A model generated the notes under the pieces. It ran no database searches, was not told the DNA's origin, and was given only the letters and a program-made list of their open reading frames with translations. 64,000 bases of DNA. It comes from Aquimarina sp. AU474. Its GTDB lineage: Bacteria; Bacteroidota; Bacteroidia; Flavobacteriales; Flavobacteriaceae. The stretch is from NCBI RefSeq assembly GCF_900312815.1, contig NZ_OMPE01000009.1, positions 186,001-250,000 on the forward strand, written 5' to 3'. This document shows, one piece after another, positions 45,067-54,391 of this stretch. Numbering within the stretch: the stretch's first letter is position 1; each line of letters begins with the position of its first letter. The position numbers and the translations under genes were made by a program.

Positions 45067-45099
45067 GGGTAACAAAAAACAAATGCCCTTGATATGAAA
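45067..45099 (+). promoter_or_regulatory. Candidate ECF-sigma promoter 2
   Basis: GGGTAACAAAAAAC (45067-45080), eight bases, TTGATATGAAA (45089-45099), then 25 bases to the ATG at 45125. It is identical to promoter 1 in the upstream box and spacer length and differs at one base in the downstream box, while the spacer sequences differ. Confidence 0.72.
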
Positions 45100-45124
45100 A
45101 TATAAATCTTAAAAGCAAATTAAA

Positions 45125-46168
45125 ATGAAAACAAAAAAAACGAAAAACGCATCACCAAACAATAGTAAGTATGCAAAACAAACAATAATCGGCAAACTCT
45201 TTTTTGTATTTACTCTTCTTTTTTTGGCAAGCTGTAACAATGATGATAATGGGATTAGTGTTCCACCATCAATTAGTGGATTAGAAGTTACTGCCAAAAT
45301 TATTGAAAACAGAAATGAAGCTAAACAGATCATAAACATAGACGCAACTTCGGGTGGTGAGGTTTATGGCGAAGATGGTACTATTCTTTATTTTCCTGCT
45401 AATAGTCTTTTACATCAAAATGGTGACCCAGTTACCGGAAGCGTCACTATCGAATTAGTAGAAATTTATGATAAAGCCAAAATGTTACTCACAAAAATGC
45501 CTACAAATGGTAAACGCCCCAACGGAGATGTTGAAACATTAAGTTCTGGTGGAGAATTTTATATAAACGCTCTTAAAAACGAAGAACAATTACAATTGGC
45601 AAATGCAATTCAAATATTCGCTCCTACAGATGACTTTGATGATCAAATGGTTCTTTTTAATGGTGTAAATAATGATTGCAATAGTGATAATGATTTAGAA
45701 TGCGATGTGGTTTGGGAAGAAGATGAACAAGCAGAAGATTTAGAAATGATACAACGAGAAGGTCCTAATGGAACAGGAGTAACTGGGTATTTTGGTTTTA
45801 TAGGCAATTTTGGTTGGACAAATATCGATCGTTGGTATAGTGATCCAAGGCCAAAAACAATGCTGCAAGTAGATGTACCTGAAGGGTATGACAACACCAA
45901 CTGTAATGTATATGTTACTTATGATGGAGAACCAACAACTTTAGCTTTATTAGACATATACGACTCTCAAACTGGTTTATTTTCTGAACACTATGGTCTT
46001 ATACCTATAGGACTCGAAGTACATATAATTTTCGTTTCAGTTCAAAACGATCAATACGTATATGCAATCCAAGCAGCCACGATAGAAGAAGACCATCTTG
46101 AAGTTATTGGCGCTACTATAACGGGTACAGAAGCAGAACTAGTTGCACTTATAGATGCATTACCATAA
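45125..46168 (+). CDS. Hypothetical lipoprotein, 347 aa
   Basis: A predicted lipoprotein with a long Lys/Asn-rich N-terminus before the signal helix (LFFVFTLLFLASC, Cys at about residue 38). The mature part is beta-rich. The segment GGEVYGEDGTILYFPANSLLHQNGDPVTGSVTIEL (about residues 75-110) looks like a ZU5-like or similar fold, and VEIYDKAKMLLTKMPTNG follows. An acidic loop (CNSDNDLECDVVWEEDEQ) contains a cysteine pair. No function is known. Its own ECF-type promoter and a strong terminator make it a separate member of the likely sigma regulon. Confidence 0.6.
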   Translation: MKTKKTKNASPNNSKYAKQTIIGKLFFVFTLLFLASCNNDDNGISVPPSISGLEVTAKIIENRNEAKQIINIDATSGGEVYGEDGTILYFPANSLLHQNGDPVTGSVTIELVEIYDKAKMLLTKMPTNGKRPNGDVETLSSGGEFYINALKNEEQLQLANAIQIFAPTDDFDDQMVLFNGVNNDCNSDNDLECDVVWEEDEQAEDLEMIQREGPNGTGVTGYFGFIGNFGWTNIDRWYSDPRPKTMLQVDVPEGYDNTNCNVYVTYDGEPTTLALLDIYDSQTGLFSEHYGLIPIGLEVHIIFVSVQNDQYVYAIQAATIEEDHLEVIGATITGTEAELVALIDALP

Positions 46169-46230
46169 TTTTTATTTATGTTGGAATATGACTATAGGTT
46201 AACGGGGGTTACAGTATATTCCAATATATA

Positions 46231-46260
46231 TTCCGGAAGGAGAACCTTCCGGAATTTTTT
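46231..46260 (+). terminator. Rho-independent terminator
   Basis: TTCCGGAAGG, loop AGAA, CCTTCCGGAA, then TTTTTT: a perfect ten-pair stem separating the lipoprotein gene from the PKD-CHAT-protease operon. Confidence 0.93.
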
Positions 46261-46394
46261 GTGATTAACTACAAAATAACCGGTTACAATATCAATACAA
46301 AACAACCTAGGTTACTATAATCATAATCCTGATATTATTACTAATATCAATAATTTAACTTTTTAACTATCTTTAGTAACAACAAAAGAAAATC

Positions 46395-48377
46395 ATGAGG
46401 GATTTTTCAGTAGTACTTCTTAGTATATTATTATTTTCAAATTTGTGCATATCGCAAATTCGAATACATGATACCATCCCTAGGGTCGCGCCTATATCAC
46501 ATGAAATTAATGGAAATCAAATAATTTTTGGAGCCGAAATGCCTCCACTCAATCAAATAGCAGGCGCTCCTAAAGCATTTTATACGTATTTCTGGGAATT
46601 TGGTGACGGAAATTACAGTTTTGAAGCAACACCAACCCATACTTATAAAAAACAAGGAGATTACAAGACTAAACTTTGGGCCACTAACAATTATGACAAC
46701 GGTAAACCGCCAGCTAGCAGACCTAAATCGATAACTATAGATCACTCCATTGATGAGGCTTCGATAAATTCAAACTCCTTATTTATAGACGATCAAGATT
46801 TAATTCTAAAACGAAATCGAGAACCTATCCCCGACCAAGAAATGATTTTTATTACTAGCTATAAAAACACTAATAATTATGTTTCTAGCGGGAAACTCTA
46901 TCTCTTTTATAACGATAATCAATTTAAAAATGACAATTTTATTCTAGAAGATACCCGCCTGCACCATGGAGAAAACATTGCTCCCCTAATTCCGATTGCC
47001 GAAGTACTTCCAGAAAATGATGATCATACGTTATTAGCATCTTACTCTCAAACCATTCTTATCAACAAAACCTTACACTTTCAGGATACTACAAAAAGAA
47101 AAAACCTTCCCTTAACTCTAGAAGAATCAAAAGCATTATATCGCAATCATCAAGTAATAACTTTTAACAATATGCAACCTGGCGAAGAACGGAATATTTT
47201 TAGAACTCTAAGAACTACTCCAGAAATGATTAAAGATACCAGTGCGATCGTAACTTTAAGAAGTGTGTATGTCCCCGACGAGAATTTTGGCAATCACACG
47301 GTGAAAGATACAGAGATGGAAATCGTTACTTCTCATGATCCCAATAAAATGTCATCTAATGGTTGGTTGATGAATTATCGACTGGTACGATTTAAACGTC
47401 TTAAATTTAAAGTACGTTTTCAAAATAATGGAGAAGGTCCTGCTAATACTATAAAATTAGAAGTTGATACACCAGAAATGTTCGATAAATCCACATTGCA
47501 AATTGATGGGATGTATCCCGAGTGCCCTATCTGTCCCAAAGAAAAAGAAGTGAATTATAGTTGTCTAGACACCATTTTAAAAAAAGATAAAATTATTTTT
47601 CAATTTAATAGGATTTACCTTCCGGGGAGTGCACAAAAAAAAGTAACAGAGATAGATTCTACAAAGGGTTTTGTAAAATACTCTATGAAATTCGGAAAAG
47701 ATTTTCATAAGAAAAAAACCAAAAGTCGTACTGCCATATACTTTGACAAAAACGATCCTATAATTACTAATTACGCAACTACTCGATTCATGCCAGGTAT
47801 ATCTATAGGAGCAAAAGCAGGATATATTATTGTTCCCGAATTTAATAATCAACAAGAATATTTTGTGGGGGCCACTATATCCCCTTTTAAATCCTATAGA
47901 GGTTATTATCAGGCAGAACTCATGCTTTCTGCTTCATCATATAATAACATTAGAAATTTTGAAACAAACACTACTGATGCTGTTGGCAACCGTAATTTGA
48001 TTAGATTTTCAGAATTAAATCAATTGAACAACATTTCTGTATATGCAGTACCTGGATCTTTTCGATATAATTTCAATAATTTTTTCGCCATGGGTGCTGG
48101 CGTACAACTAAAACTCGATCTCACCAGCAAAAATGATCAAGAAACCACAGGTCAAGGTTTTGTTATTAGCCAAGATGGTAGTATCAATCCAAATGTAGAT
48201 CTTAACTCTTTTAATACTCAAGAAATTGATAATAGCTTAACCAACTTTCAAACAGGTATTTTTATAGGGATGAACTTGGGAACAGTACGAATTGGACCTA
48301 GTTTTGGTGCGCGATATGTTTACAATTTTGATACTCCCAACTCTCAAATTCAATTATATGGGATTTGGAAATTTTAG
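46395..48377 (+). CDS. PKD-domain outer-membrane beta-barrel protein
   Basis: A 660-residue secreted protein (signal peptide VVLLSILLFSNLCISQ). A PKD domain occupies about residues 30-115, with the signature YFWEFGDGNYSFEATPTHTY and DYKTKLWATN. The middle, about 120-450, contains a conserved-repeat type region (SHDPNKMSSNGW, VRFQNNGEGPANTIKLEVDTP) like those of surface proteins with DUF11-type domains. The last 180 residues alternate aromatic strands and end in YGIWKF, typical of an outer-membrane barrel. The design, barrel plus external PKD, suggests a surface scaffold. The CHAT gene starts inside its last 20 bases. Confidence 0.75.
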   Translation: MRDFSVVLLSILLFSNLCISQIRIHDTIPRVAPISHEINGNQIIFGAEMPPLNQIAGAPKAFYTYFWEFGDGNYSFEATPTHTYKKQGDYKTKLWATNNYDNGKPPASRPKSITIDHSIDEASINSNSLFIDDQDLILKRNREPIPDQEMIFITSYKNTNNYVSSGKLYLFYNDNQFKNDNFILEDTRLHHGENIAPLIPIAEVLPENDDHTLLASYSQTILINKTLHFQDTTKRKNLPLTLEESKALYRNHQVITFNNMQPGEERNIFRTLRTTPEMIKDTSAIVTLRSVYVPDENFGNHTVKDTEMEIVTSHDPNKMSSNGWLMNYRLVRFKRLKFKVRFQNNGEGPANTIKLEVDTPEMFDKSTLQIDGMYPECPICPKEKEVNYSCLDTILKKDKIIFQFNRIYLPGSAQKKVTEIDSTKGFVKYSMKFGKDFHKKKTKSRTAIYFDKNDPIITNYATTRFMPGISIGAKAGYIIVPEFNNQQEYFVGATISPFKSYRGYYQAELMLSASSYNNIRNFETNTTDAVGNRNLIRFSELNQLNNISVYAVPGSFRYNFNNFFAMGAGVQLKLDLTSKNDQETTGQGFVISQDGSINPNVDLNSFNTQEIDNSLTNFQTGIFIGMNLGTVRIGPSFGARYVYNFDTPNSQIQLYGIWKF

Positions 48378-50967
48378 AGCACTCCTTTCCATTGTCATTC
48401 TTTCTCTGCTAATTAATGACAAGCTTTTAGCATATCAAGAGGCAGGAACATCAGAATTCCTATATCAACAATTAGATCATTTTTTGCAAAACCCTACCTC
48501 ATCAAGGGCTTTGCGCATGAGTAAAATCATCGATTCTAAAAAGAATAAACTATACACCAAGCAAGATCAACTAGCATGGGTTATTATTCATTGTAATATT
48601 GGGTATTACAAAAATCAATTTGGCAGTTCTTCTTCGGCTATATTACATTATGAAAAAGCATGGCAAGCCTTTTATCAAAATGAACTATCTGATTATGACA
48701 TTATCGAAAATTGCTTACAACCTTTAGGCAATTTGTATATCAAAATTGGAGATCTCCCCAAAGCAGAAACCACGATAAAAAATTATTTATATCTGGCAGA
48801 ACAATCTCAAAATATTCCAAAAATCTTATCAGCAATCATCAACCTTTCTATTGCTTATCACAATCAAAGCAAATACTCTAACGCCCTTACTTTATTGCAA
48901 AAAGGATTGACTATTGCTCCTAACAATCTAGATATCCTCACCAATATTGCAACCAACCATTTAGGCCTAGGTAATATAACTGAAGCTAAGAATATTGCAA
49001 AAAAAATAACTGTATTAGATGCTACCCAAATAAATGCATATCAAATACTAGCATCGGTTTCTTTGGAAAAAAAAGAGCTACAGGATGCTTATAACTATAT
49101 TACTATAGCAAAGACTAACTTGCTAAGACATAAAAACACCAATACCAGATCTATTGCAAAATTACAATTGGCGTATACCGATGTTTTAATTTCTAAACTC
49201 GAATTTGAAGAAGCAAAAAAGACTATCCAAGAAATATATTCTGCCCTATTACCGGCATACGACAAAAAAAATGAGTTCCCAATGACAAAGGATCTTATTG
49301 CCGACAAAATCCTTCTACAAACCTTAGACACTCATGCCTATATAAATACACAACTACAAAAACCTTTACAAGCAATAAAAGTGTACAATATCGCTTTTAA
49401 AGTTAATGCGTTATTAAACAACCAATACCCTCTTCAGGAAACGAAAATTATTCAACATTCTCAAAATAGAAACAGAACCGAATCTTATATCGATCTTCTT
49501 TTTTTATTGTATCAATCTACCTTAAATAAGAAATATATCACACAGGCCTTTATAGCAACAGAAAACTCCAAGGCCCCTTTTGTAAACCAAGCTATACTCT
49601 CTAAACAGGTACTTTCTCAATATAAAAATGATTCTTTAGTCGCTAAAAGGAATCAATTAGATCAAAAGTTGACTACCTATGAAACATTATTATTAAAAGA
49701 GAAATTAAAAAAAAATAAAGCCAATATTAATCAAATACAAAAATGGACGGAAGCCCATGACATCATATCAATTGAATTAAAGAAAAACATAAAAGAACTA
49801 CAAAATAAGTATCCAGAGTTAGGTTTGTCTCAGAAAGAAATATCTGTCTCCTTACTTCAAAAAAAATTAGAAGAAAATCAAGTAACTTTAATTGAATATT
49901 TCTATGGTAAAAGCAACATATATCAATTTATAATAGATTCTAATTCTTATGAAATTAAAAGAATTAAAAATCCCGAAGTTCTTAAAAAAGTAATCAAAAA
50001 ATATATTCATTATTACGACTCTCCTTCAAATATCACAAATGACCCTATAGGGTTTTCAAAAGAGGCCTTTAATGCATATAAAATACTGCAATTACCGATA
50101 TACAATGATCGATTGCTCATTATTCCTGATGGCCTTCTTAATTTTATTCCTTTCGAAGCTTTGCTAACAGAAAAAGTAGCGTTTACGAACTTTCAAAAAA
50201 TGCCATTTTTGATAAAATCTACAGAACTGAGCTATGAAATTTCGGCTAATAAATATGTAAAATCAACTTCGTTCAATCAAAAAAAGCAAACTGTCTTAGG
50301 TACTTTTCCTGTTTTTGAAAACACCGAAATAGAATTACCTTTTTCTTTAACAGAGAGCAACTATATCCAACAATATTTTGAAGGAAATTTTATAGAAAAA
50401 GAACAGGCAACATATGAGCATTTTATTAACGAAGCTAAAAAACACGATATTTTGCACCTATCTACACATGCAGAATCGGGCTCCTTTACAAAACCAGCTT
50501 CTATAAAGTTTAGCAATACCGATATTTTTGTAAACCAGTTATATGGCATGCAACTTAACTCAGATTTAGTGGTCTTAAGTGCTTGCGAAACAGGTGTCGG
50601 CAAACTTGCAAAAGGTGAAGGACCTCTAAGTATAGGGCGAGGATTTCAATATGCAGGAGTAAAGAACACACTCTTCTCCTTATGGAAAGTTAACGATCTT
50701 ACCACCTCCAAATTGATGCGGAATTTTTACAAAAATCTTAAGACATCATATATAAAAGGAAATGCTTTACATCAAGCCAAACTTGATTACTTAAATGACA
50801 AAAACATTACAAATGCACAAAAATCACCTTATCACTGGGCGGCTTTTGTTTATTATGGAGAAATTGAGGCTAATTCTTCCTCGAACTATGTATGGTATGG
50901 GGTAAGTATTGTTCTATTCATATTAATTATATTATTTTTACGCAGATTTCCTCAATCCAGAACATGA
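48358..50967 (+). CDS. TPR-CHAT protease (caspase-like), membrane anchored
   Basis: CHAT domains are clan CD cysteine proteases related to caspases. From the ATG at 48358 (longer frames start inside the previous gene) the 869-residue product has a signal-like helix (LLSIVILSLLINDKLLA) and about six TPR repeats between residues 60 and 330. A coiled coil lies near 420-470. The CHAT domain spans about 510-840, with catalytic His704 in HLSTHA and Cys743 in SACETG, followed by the typical GVKNTLFSLWKVND. A C-terminal TM helix (VSIVLFILIILFLRRF) tethers it, probably with the protease in the periplasm. Its stop overlaps the next gene as ATGA. Confidence 0.88.
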   Translation: MGFGNFRALLSIVILSLLINDKLLAYQEAGTSEFLYQQLDHFLQNPTSSRALRMSKIIDSKKNKLYTKQDQLAWVIIHCNIGYYKNQFGSSSSAILHYEKAWQAFYQNELSDYDIIENCLQPLGNLYIKIGDLPKAETTIKNYLYLAEQSQNIPKILSAIINLSIAYHNQSKYSNALTLLQKGLTIAPNNLDILTNIATNHLGLGNITEAKNIAKKITVLDATQINAYQILASVSLEKKELQDAYNYITIAKTNLLRHKNTNTRSIAKLQLAYTDVLISKLEFEEAKKTIQEIYSALLPAYDKKNEFPMTKDLIADKILLQTLDTHAYINTQLQKPLQAIKVYNIAFKVNALLNNQYPLQETKIIQHSQNRNRTESYIDLLFLLYQSTLNKKYITQAFIATENSKAPFVNQAILSKQVLSQYKNDSLVAKRNQLDQKLTTYETLLLKEKLKKNKANINQIQKWTEAHDIISIELKKNIKELQNKYPELGLSQKEISVSLLQKKLEENQVTLIEYFYGKSNIYQFIIDSNSYEIKRIKNPEVLKKVIKKYIHYYDSPSNITNDPIGFSKEAFNAYKILQLPIYNDRLLIIPDGLLNFIPFEALLTEKVAFTNFQKMPFLIKSTELSYEISANKYVKSTSFNQKKQTVLGTFPVFENTEIELPFSLTESNYIQQYFEGNFIEKEQATYEHFINEAKKHDILHLSTHAESGSFTKPASIKFSNTDIFVNQLYGMQLNSDLVVLSACETGVGKLAKGEGPLSIGRGFQYAGVKNTLFSLWKVNDLTTSKLMRNFYKNLKTSYIKGNALHQAKLDYLNDKNITNAQKSPYHWAAFVYYGEIEANSSSNYVWYGVSIVLFILIILFLRRFPQSRT

Positions 50968-51401
50968 ATACACTAAGAAAATTTTTGACTCATAAAGAAT
51001 ATCATCGCATTCGATTAATTTTTACCAAAACAAATCATTTTGAAGTCAAAGCAACATTAAATGGTATTCAAGGTAATTTTATTGTAGACACTGGAGCTTC
51101 CAACTCATGTGTTGGTTTTGAAGCTGTAGAAAAATTTGACCTTTTCGCTCAAGATAGTGACGTAAAAGCTGCCGGAGCCGGAGCCACAGATATGATCACT
51201 CAACTTTCGAAAAAGAATTCGATACAGATCGGTAGTTGGTCAAAAAAAAGAGTGTCATTAATCCTGTTTGATCTTAAACATGTAAATGAAGCTTTAATTA
51301 ATCATAATGCAGAACCTGTAGACGGTATTATTGGTGCTGATGTCCTTAAAAGCGGAAAAGCAATTATTGATTATGAAAGAAAATGCATGTATCTAAAATA
51401 A
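50964..51401 (+). CDS. Retropepsin-like aspartic protease
   Basis: A 145-residue single-domain aspartic protease, coupled to the CHAT gene by a four-base overlap. The active-site motif is FIVDTGASNSCVGF (Asp42-Thr43-Gly44-Ala45). The second hydrophobic-glycine element is GIIGADVLKSGKAIIDY near residue 120, as in retropepsins and TIGR02281-type proteases that work as homodimers. No signal peptide or TM helix is seen, so it should be cytoplasmic unless exported by another route. Its coupling with a CHAT protease suggests two proteases in one pathway. Confidence 0.85.
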   Translation: MNTLRKFLTHKEYHRIRLIFTKTNHFEVKATLNGIQGNFIVDTGASNSCVGFEAVEKFDLFAQDSDVKAAGAGATDMITQLSKKNSIQIGSWSKKRVSLILFDLKHVNEALINHNAEPVDGIIGADVLKSGKAIIDYERKCMYLK

Positions 51402-51410
51402 GTAAGACCT

Positions 51411-52664
51411 CTACATTCCTGTTCGAATAGCCTCAACAGGATCTAATCTTGAAGCAGAAATAGCTGGTAAAATACCCGATATTAATCCAATTATAGAAGA
51501 AACTATAGTTCCTAGCATAATATTTACTGGAGACAATATAAATTCAAAATCACCCGTAAACTGCGAGGCCAAAATCGAGATAATCCAAACCAAAAATAAA
51601 CCAATAAGCCCTCCTATTAGAGATAATATTACGGCCTCGAATAAAAATTGAAATAAGATAAATTTATTCTTTGCTCCTAGAGATTTTTGGATTCCAATAA
51701 GGTTAGTTCTTTCTCTTACACTCACAAACATGATGTTTGCTATTCCAAACCCACCTACAAGCAATGAAAACCCACTTATAATTAGACCAATAAAACTCAT
51801 TTGCCCGGTGATATTATCGATAAAATCCGAGAAGCCTTGTAATTGATTCACAAAGAAGTTATCAATCTCATCGGCTTTCATCCCACGAAATGTTCTAATT
51901 TTTTGCTTTAATACCGCCACAAATTCTGCTACATCAATATCCGAATCAGGTTTTATAATTATTGCCGGAAAAGAAGCTTTATTATTATCTCCATAAATCT
52001 TCCTCACTAAATTAACGGGAAGAAATACCGCAGTGTCTTTAGAATTACCAAAAAGCCCAGATCCTTCTTTTTTTAGCACTCCAATAACAGTAAGTTTACG
52101 ACCATACAAACGTATCTTCTTTCCTATCGGATCTGAAGATCCAAATAAACCATTAGCTATCTCATCGCCCAAAACAATTACTGGTGTTCCTGCAACAGAT
52201 TCTTGCTCATTATAAAATCTCCCGTTCGCTATTTGTAATTCTTCAATCTCATAGTAATCATTTGTAACGGGTGCAATTTCAACATTACTAACACTTTCAT
52301 CTTGATACTTTACTGTTTCTGGAGCGACGTTTAATATAAAGCTTGCAGCCTTAAGATTAGGCATTGCTCTATTGATATATTGATACTCTTCAAAAGTTAC
52401 ATCAGGAAATTGTTCTCGTTTCCACTGGGGTATATTTGTAGGGCCAAAAGAAAAACGCATTAAATAGATTGTACTATTATCCAAAGAACTGATACTCCCT
52501 TTAATTTCTTGTTTCAAAGAATCGACTGCGGCTAACACCCCGATAATAGAAAAAATTCCTATAGTCACTCCAAGAAGCGACAAAAAGGTTCTTAACTTAT
52601 TATTCACAAGTGCATTTACGGCAAAATAAAAGCTCTCCTTAAGTACTCTAAGATAGATGATCAT
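51411..52664 (-). CDS. MacB-like ABC transporter permease (FtsX family)
   Basis: A 417-residue permease of the type VII ABC (MacB/LolC) architecture: TM1 (about residues 22-45), a large periplasmic MacB_PCD domain (about 50-270, ending with the FFVNQLQGFSDF region) and an FtsX-type C-terminal block of three TM helices (about 285-310, 335-365, 380-400). The end motif ISASRLDPVEAIRTGM is the conserved ABC permease coupling region. No ATPase subunit is adjacent, so it probably shares one encoded elsewhere. Substrate unknown; export of peptides, lipids or lipoproteins is usual for the family. Confidence 0.88.
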   Translation of the reverse strand: MIIYLRVLKESFYFAVNALVNNKLRTFLSLLGVTIGIFSIIGVLAAVDSLKQEIKGSISSLDNSTIYLMRFSFGPTNIPQWKREQFPDVTFEEYQYINRAMPNLKAASFILNVAPETVKYQDESVSNVEIAPVTNDYYEIEELQIANGRFYNEQESVAGTPVIVLGDEIANGLFGSSDPIGKKIRLYGRKLTVIGVLKKEGSGLFGNSKDTAVFLPVNLVRKIYGDNNKASFPAIIIKPDSDIDVAEFVAVLKQKIRTFRGMKADEIDNFFVNQLQGFSDFIDNITGQMSFIGLIISGFSLLVGGFGIANIMFVSVRERTNLIGIQKSLGAKNKFILFQFLFEAVILSLIGGLIGLFLVWIISILASQFTGDFEFILSPVNIMLGTIVSSIIGLISGILPAISASRLDPVEAIRTGM

Positions 52665-52760
52665 GTTCTATTTTTTGCTTAAGATTTTAAATAATCTAAA
52701 GATAGGACGTTTTCCTTGGTTTTTTGTTACAATTTATAGTAAACAATTACATATAATAGG

Positions 52761-52792
52761 TTGTCTAATTGGTAAGTAAATTGCTACTTTTG
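52761..52792 (+). promoter_or_regulatory. Promoter of purH
   Basis: TTG (52761-52763), 21 bases, TACTTTTG (52785-52792), 23 bases before the ATG. It is the clearest -33/-7 pair in the window. Confidence 0.65.
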
Positions 52793-52815
52793 CGTTTTAC
52801 TAACGAAAACTTCTC

Positions 52816-54348
52816 ATGAGCAACACAAAAACTGCGAAATCTGCATTAATTTCTGTATTCAGTAAAGACGGATTAGCACCTATCGTAAAAAAATTAGACG
52901 AACTTAATGTCACTATTTATTCTACCGGTGGAACCGAAAAATTTATTAGAGATTTAGGTATTAATGTTATCCCTGTTGAAGACGTTACCTCTTACCCTTC
53001 TATTCTTGGAGGAAGAGTAAAGACTTTACACCCTAAAGTATTTGGTGGGATTCTTAATCGTCAAAACAACGATAGTGATGTTGCAGAACTTGAACAATAT
53101 GAGATTCCGCAAATCGATATTGTTATTGTAGACTTATATCCTTTTGAAAAAACTGTAGCATCTGGAGCACCCGAGCAAGATATCATTGAAAAAATTGATA
53201 TCGGAGGGATTTCTTTAATTAGAGCAGCTGCAAAAAACTTTGCTGATGTTACCTGTGTTGCTTCAGTAGATGACTACGCAGAATTTTTGAATGTTATTAC
53301 CGAAGGAAACGGAAATATTTCTATAGAAGACAGAAAACGTTTTGCTGCTAAAGCTTTTAATGTTTCTTCTCATTATGACACTGCTATTTTTAATTATTTC
53401 AACAATGATCATGCTATTCCATCACTTAAAATAAGTGAAACCAAAGGAAAAGTACTGCGTTATGGAGAAAATCCACATCAAAAAGGATTTTTCTTTGGTG
53501 ACTTTGAAGCTATGTTTGACAAATTACATGGCAAAGAATTATCATACAACAACTTATTAGATGTTGATGCTGCTGTAAATTTAATGAATGAATTTAAAGG
53601 AGAAGCACCTACGTTTGCAATCCTAAAACATAATAATGCATGTGGATTAGCCCAACGAGAAACTGTGCTTCAATCCTATATTGACGCATTAGCGGGAGAT
53701 TCAATTTCCGCTTTTGGAGGAATTTTAATTAGTAATACTGAAATAGATAGTGCTACCGCTAATGAGATTCACAAACTATTCTGTGAAGTCGTTATTGCTC
53801 CTTCATTTAGTTCTGAAGCTGTAGAAATATTAAAAGGAAAGAAAAATAGAATTCTTTTAATACAAAAGAACATTGATTTGCCACAAACTCAAGTACGTAC
53901 ATGTCTTAATGGTTCCTTAGTACAGGATAAAGATCTTAAAACTGATACTAATGAAGATCTAAACACGGTAACAAAAACATCACCTACAGCAGAGCAAATC
54001 GAAGATCTTTTATTCGCTTCAAAAATATGTAAACACACCAAATCAAATACTATTGTATTTGTTAAAGGAAAACAATTATATGCCAGTGGTACTGGGCAAA
54101 CATCCAGAGTTGATGCTTTAAGACAATCTATAGAGAAAGCAAAATCTTTTAATTTTGATCTTAACGGAGCTGTAATGGCGAGTGATGCCTTTTTTCCATT
54201 CCCCGATTGTGTAGAATTGGCAGATAATGCAGGAATAAAAGCTGTAATTCAACCAGGTGGCTCAATAAAGGATCAACTTAGTATAGATTACTGTGATGAA
54301 AACGGAATTGCAATGGTTATGACCGGAACACGCCATTTTAAACATTAA
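52816..54348 (+). CDS. purH: Bifunctional AICAR transformylase / IMP cyclohydrolase
   Basis: Catalyses the last two steps of purine synthesis, AICAR to FAICAR and FAICAR to IMP. The 510-residue protein has the N-terminal IMP cyclohydrolase domain (about 1-190, ALISVFSKDGLAPIVKKL, SILGGRVKTLHPKVFGGIL) and the C-terminal transformylase (about 195-510, LRYGENPHQKGFF, ILKHNNACGLA, and the ending SDAFFPFPDCVELADNAGI, all characteristic). The length is typical. It precedes the cell-shape operon by 43 bases, an order I recall as conserved in this family, though a separate promoter for mreB is possible. Confidence 0.97.
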   Translation: MSNTKTAKSALISVFSKDGLAPIVKKLDELNVTIYSTGGTEKFIRDLGINVIPVEDVTSYPSILGGRVKTLHPKVFGGILNRQNNDSDVAELEQYEIPQIDIVIVDLYPFEKTVASGAPEQDIIEKIDIGGISLIRAAAKNFADVTCVASVDDYAEFLNVITEGNGNISIEDRKRFAAKAFNVSSHYDTAIFNYFNNDHAIPSLKISETKGKVLRYGENPHQKGFFFGDFEAMFDKLHGKELSYNNLLDVDAAVNLMNEFKGEAPTFAILKHNNACGLAQRETVLQSYIDALAGDSISAFGGILISNTEIDSATANEIHKLFCEVVIAPSFSSEAVEILKGKKNRILLIQKNIDLPQTQVRTCLNGSLVQDKDLKTDTNEDLNTVTKTSPTAEQIEDLLFASKICKHTKSNTIVFVKGKQLYASGTGQTSRVDALRQSIEKAKSFNFDLNGAVMASDAFFPFPDCVELADNAGIKAVIQPGGSIKDQLSIDYCDENGIAMVMTGTRHFKH

Positions 54349-54391
54349 TTTTATTACATTTACGAAATTTTAACCCCTTTTTTTGAATTTT

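Noticed and set aside
48292..48357. Extended start of the TPR-CHAT protein
   Set aside because: The extra residues are encoded within the previous gene and would hide the signal-like helix; the ATG at 48358 fits the coupling pattern of the operon.
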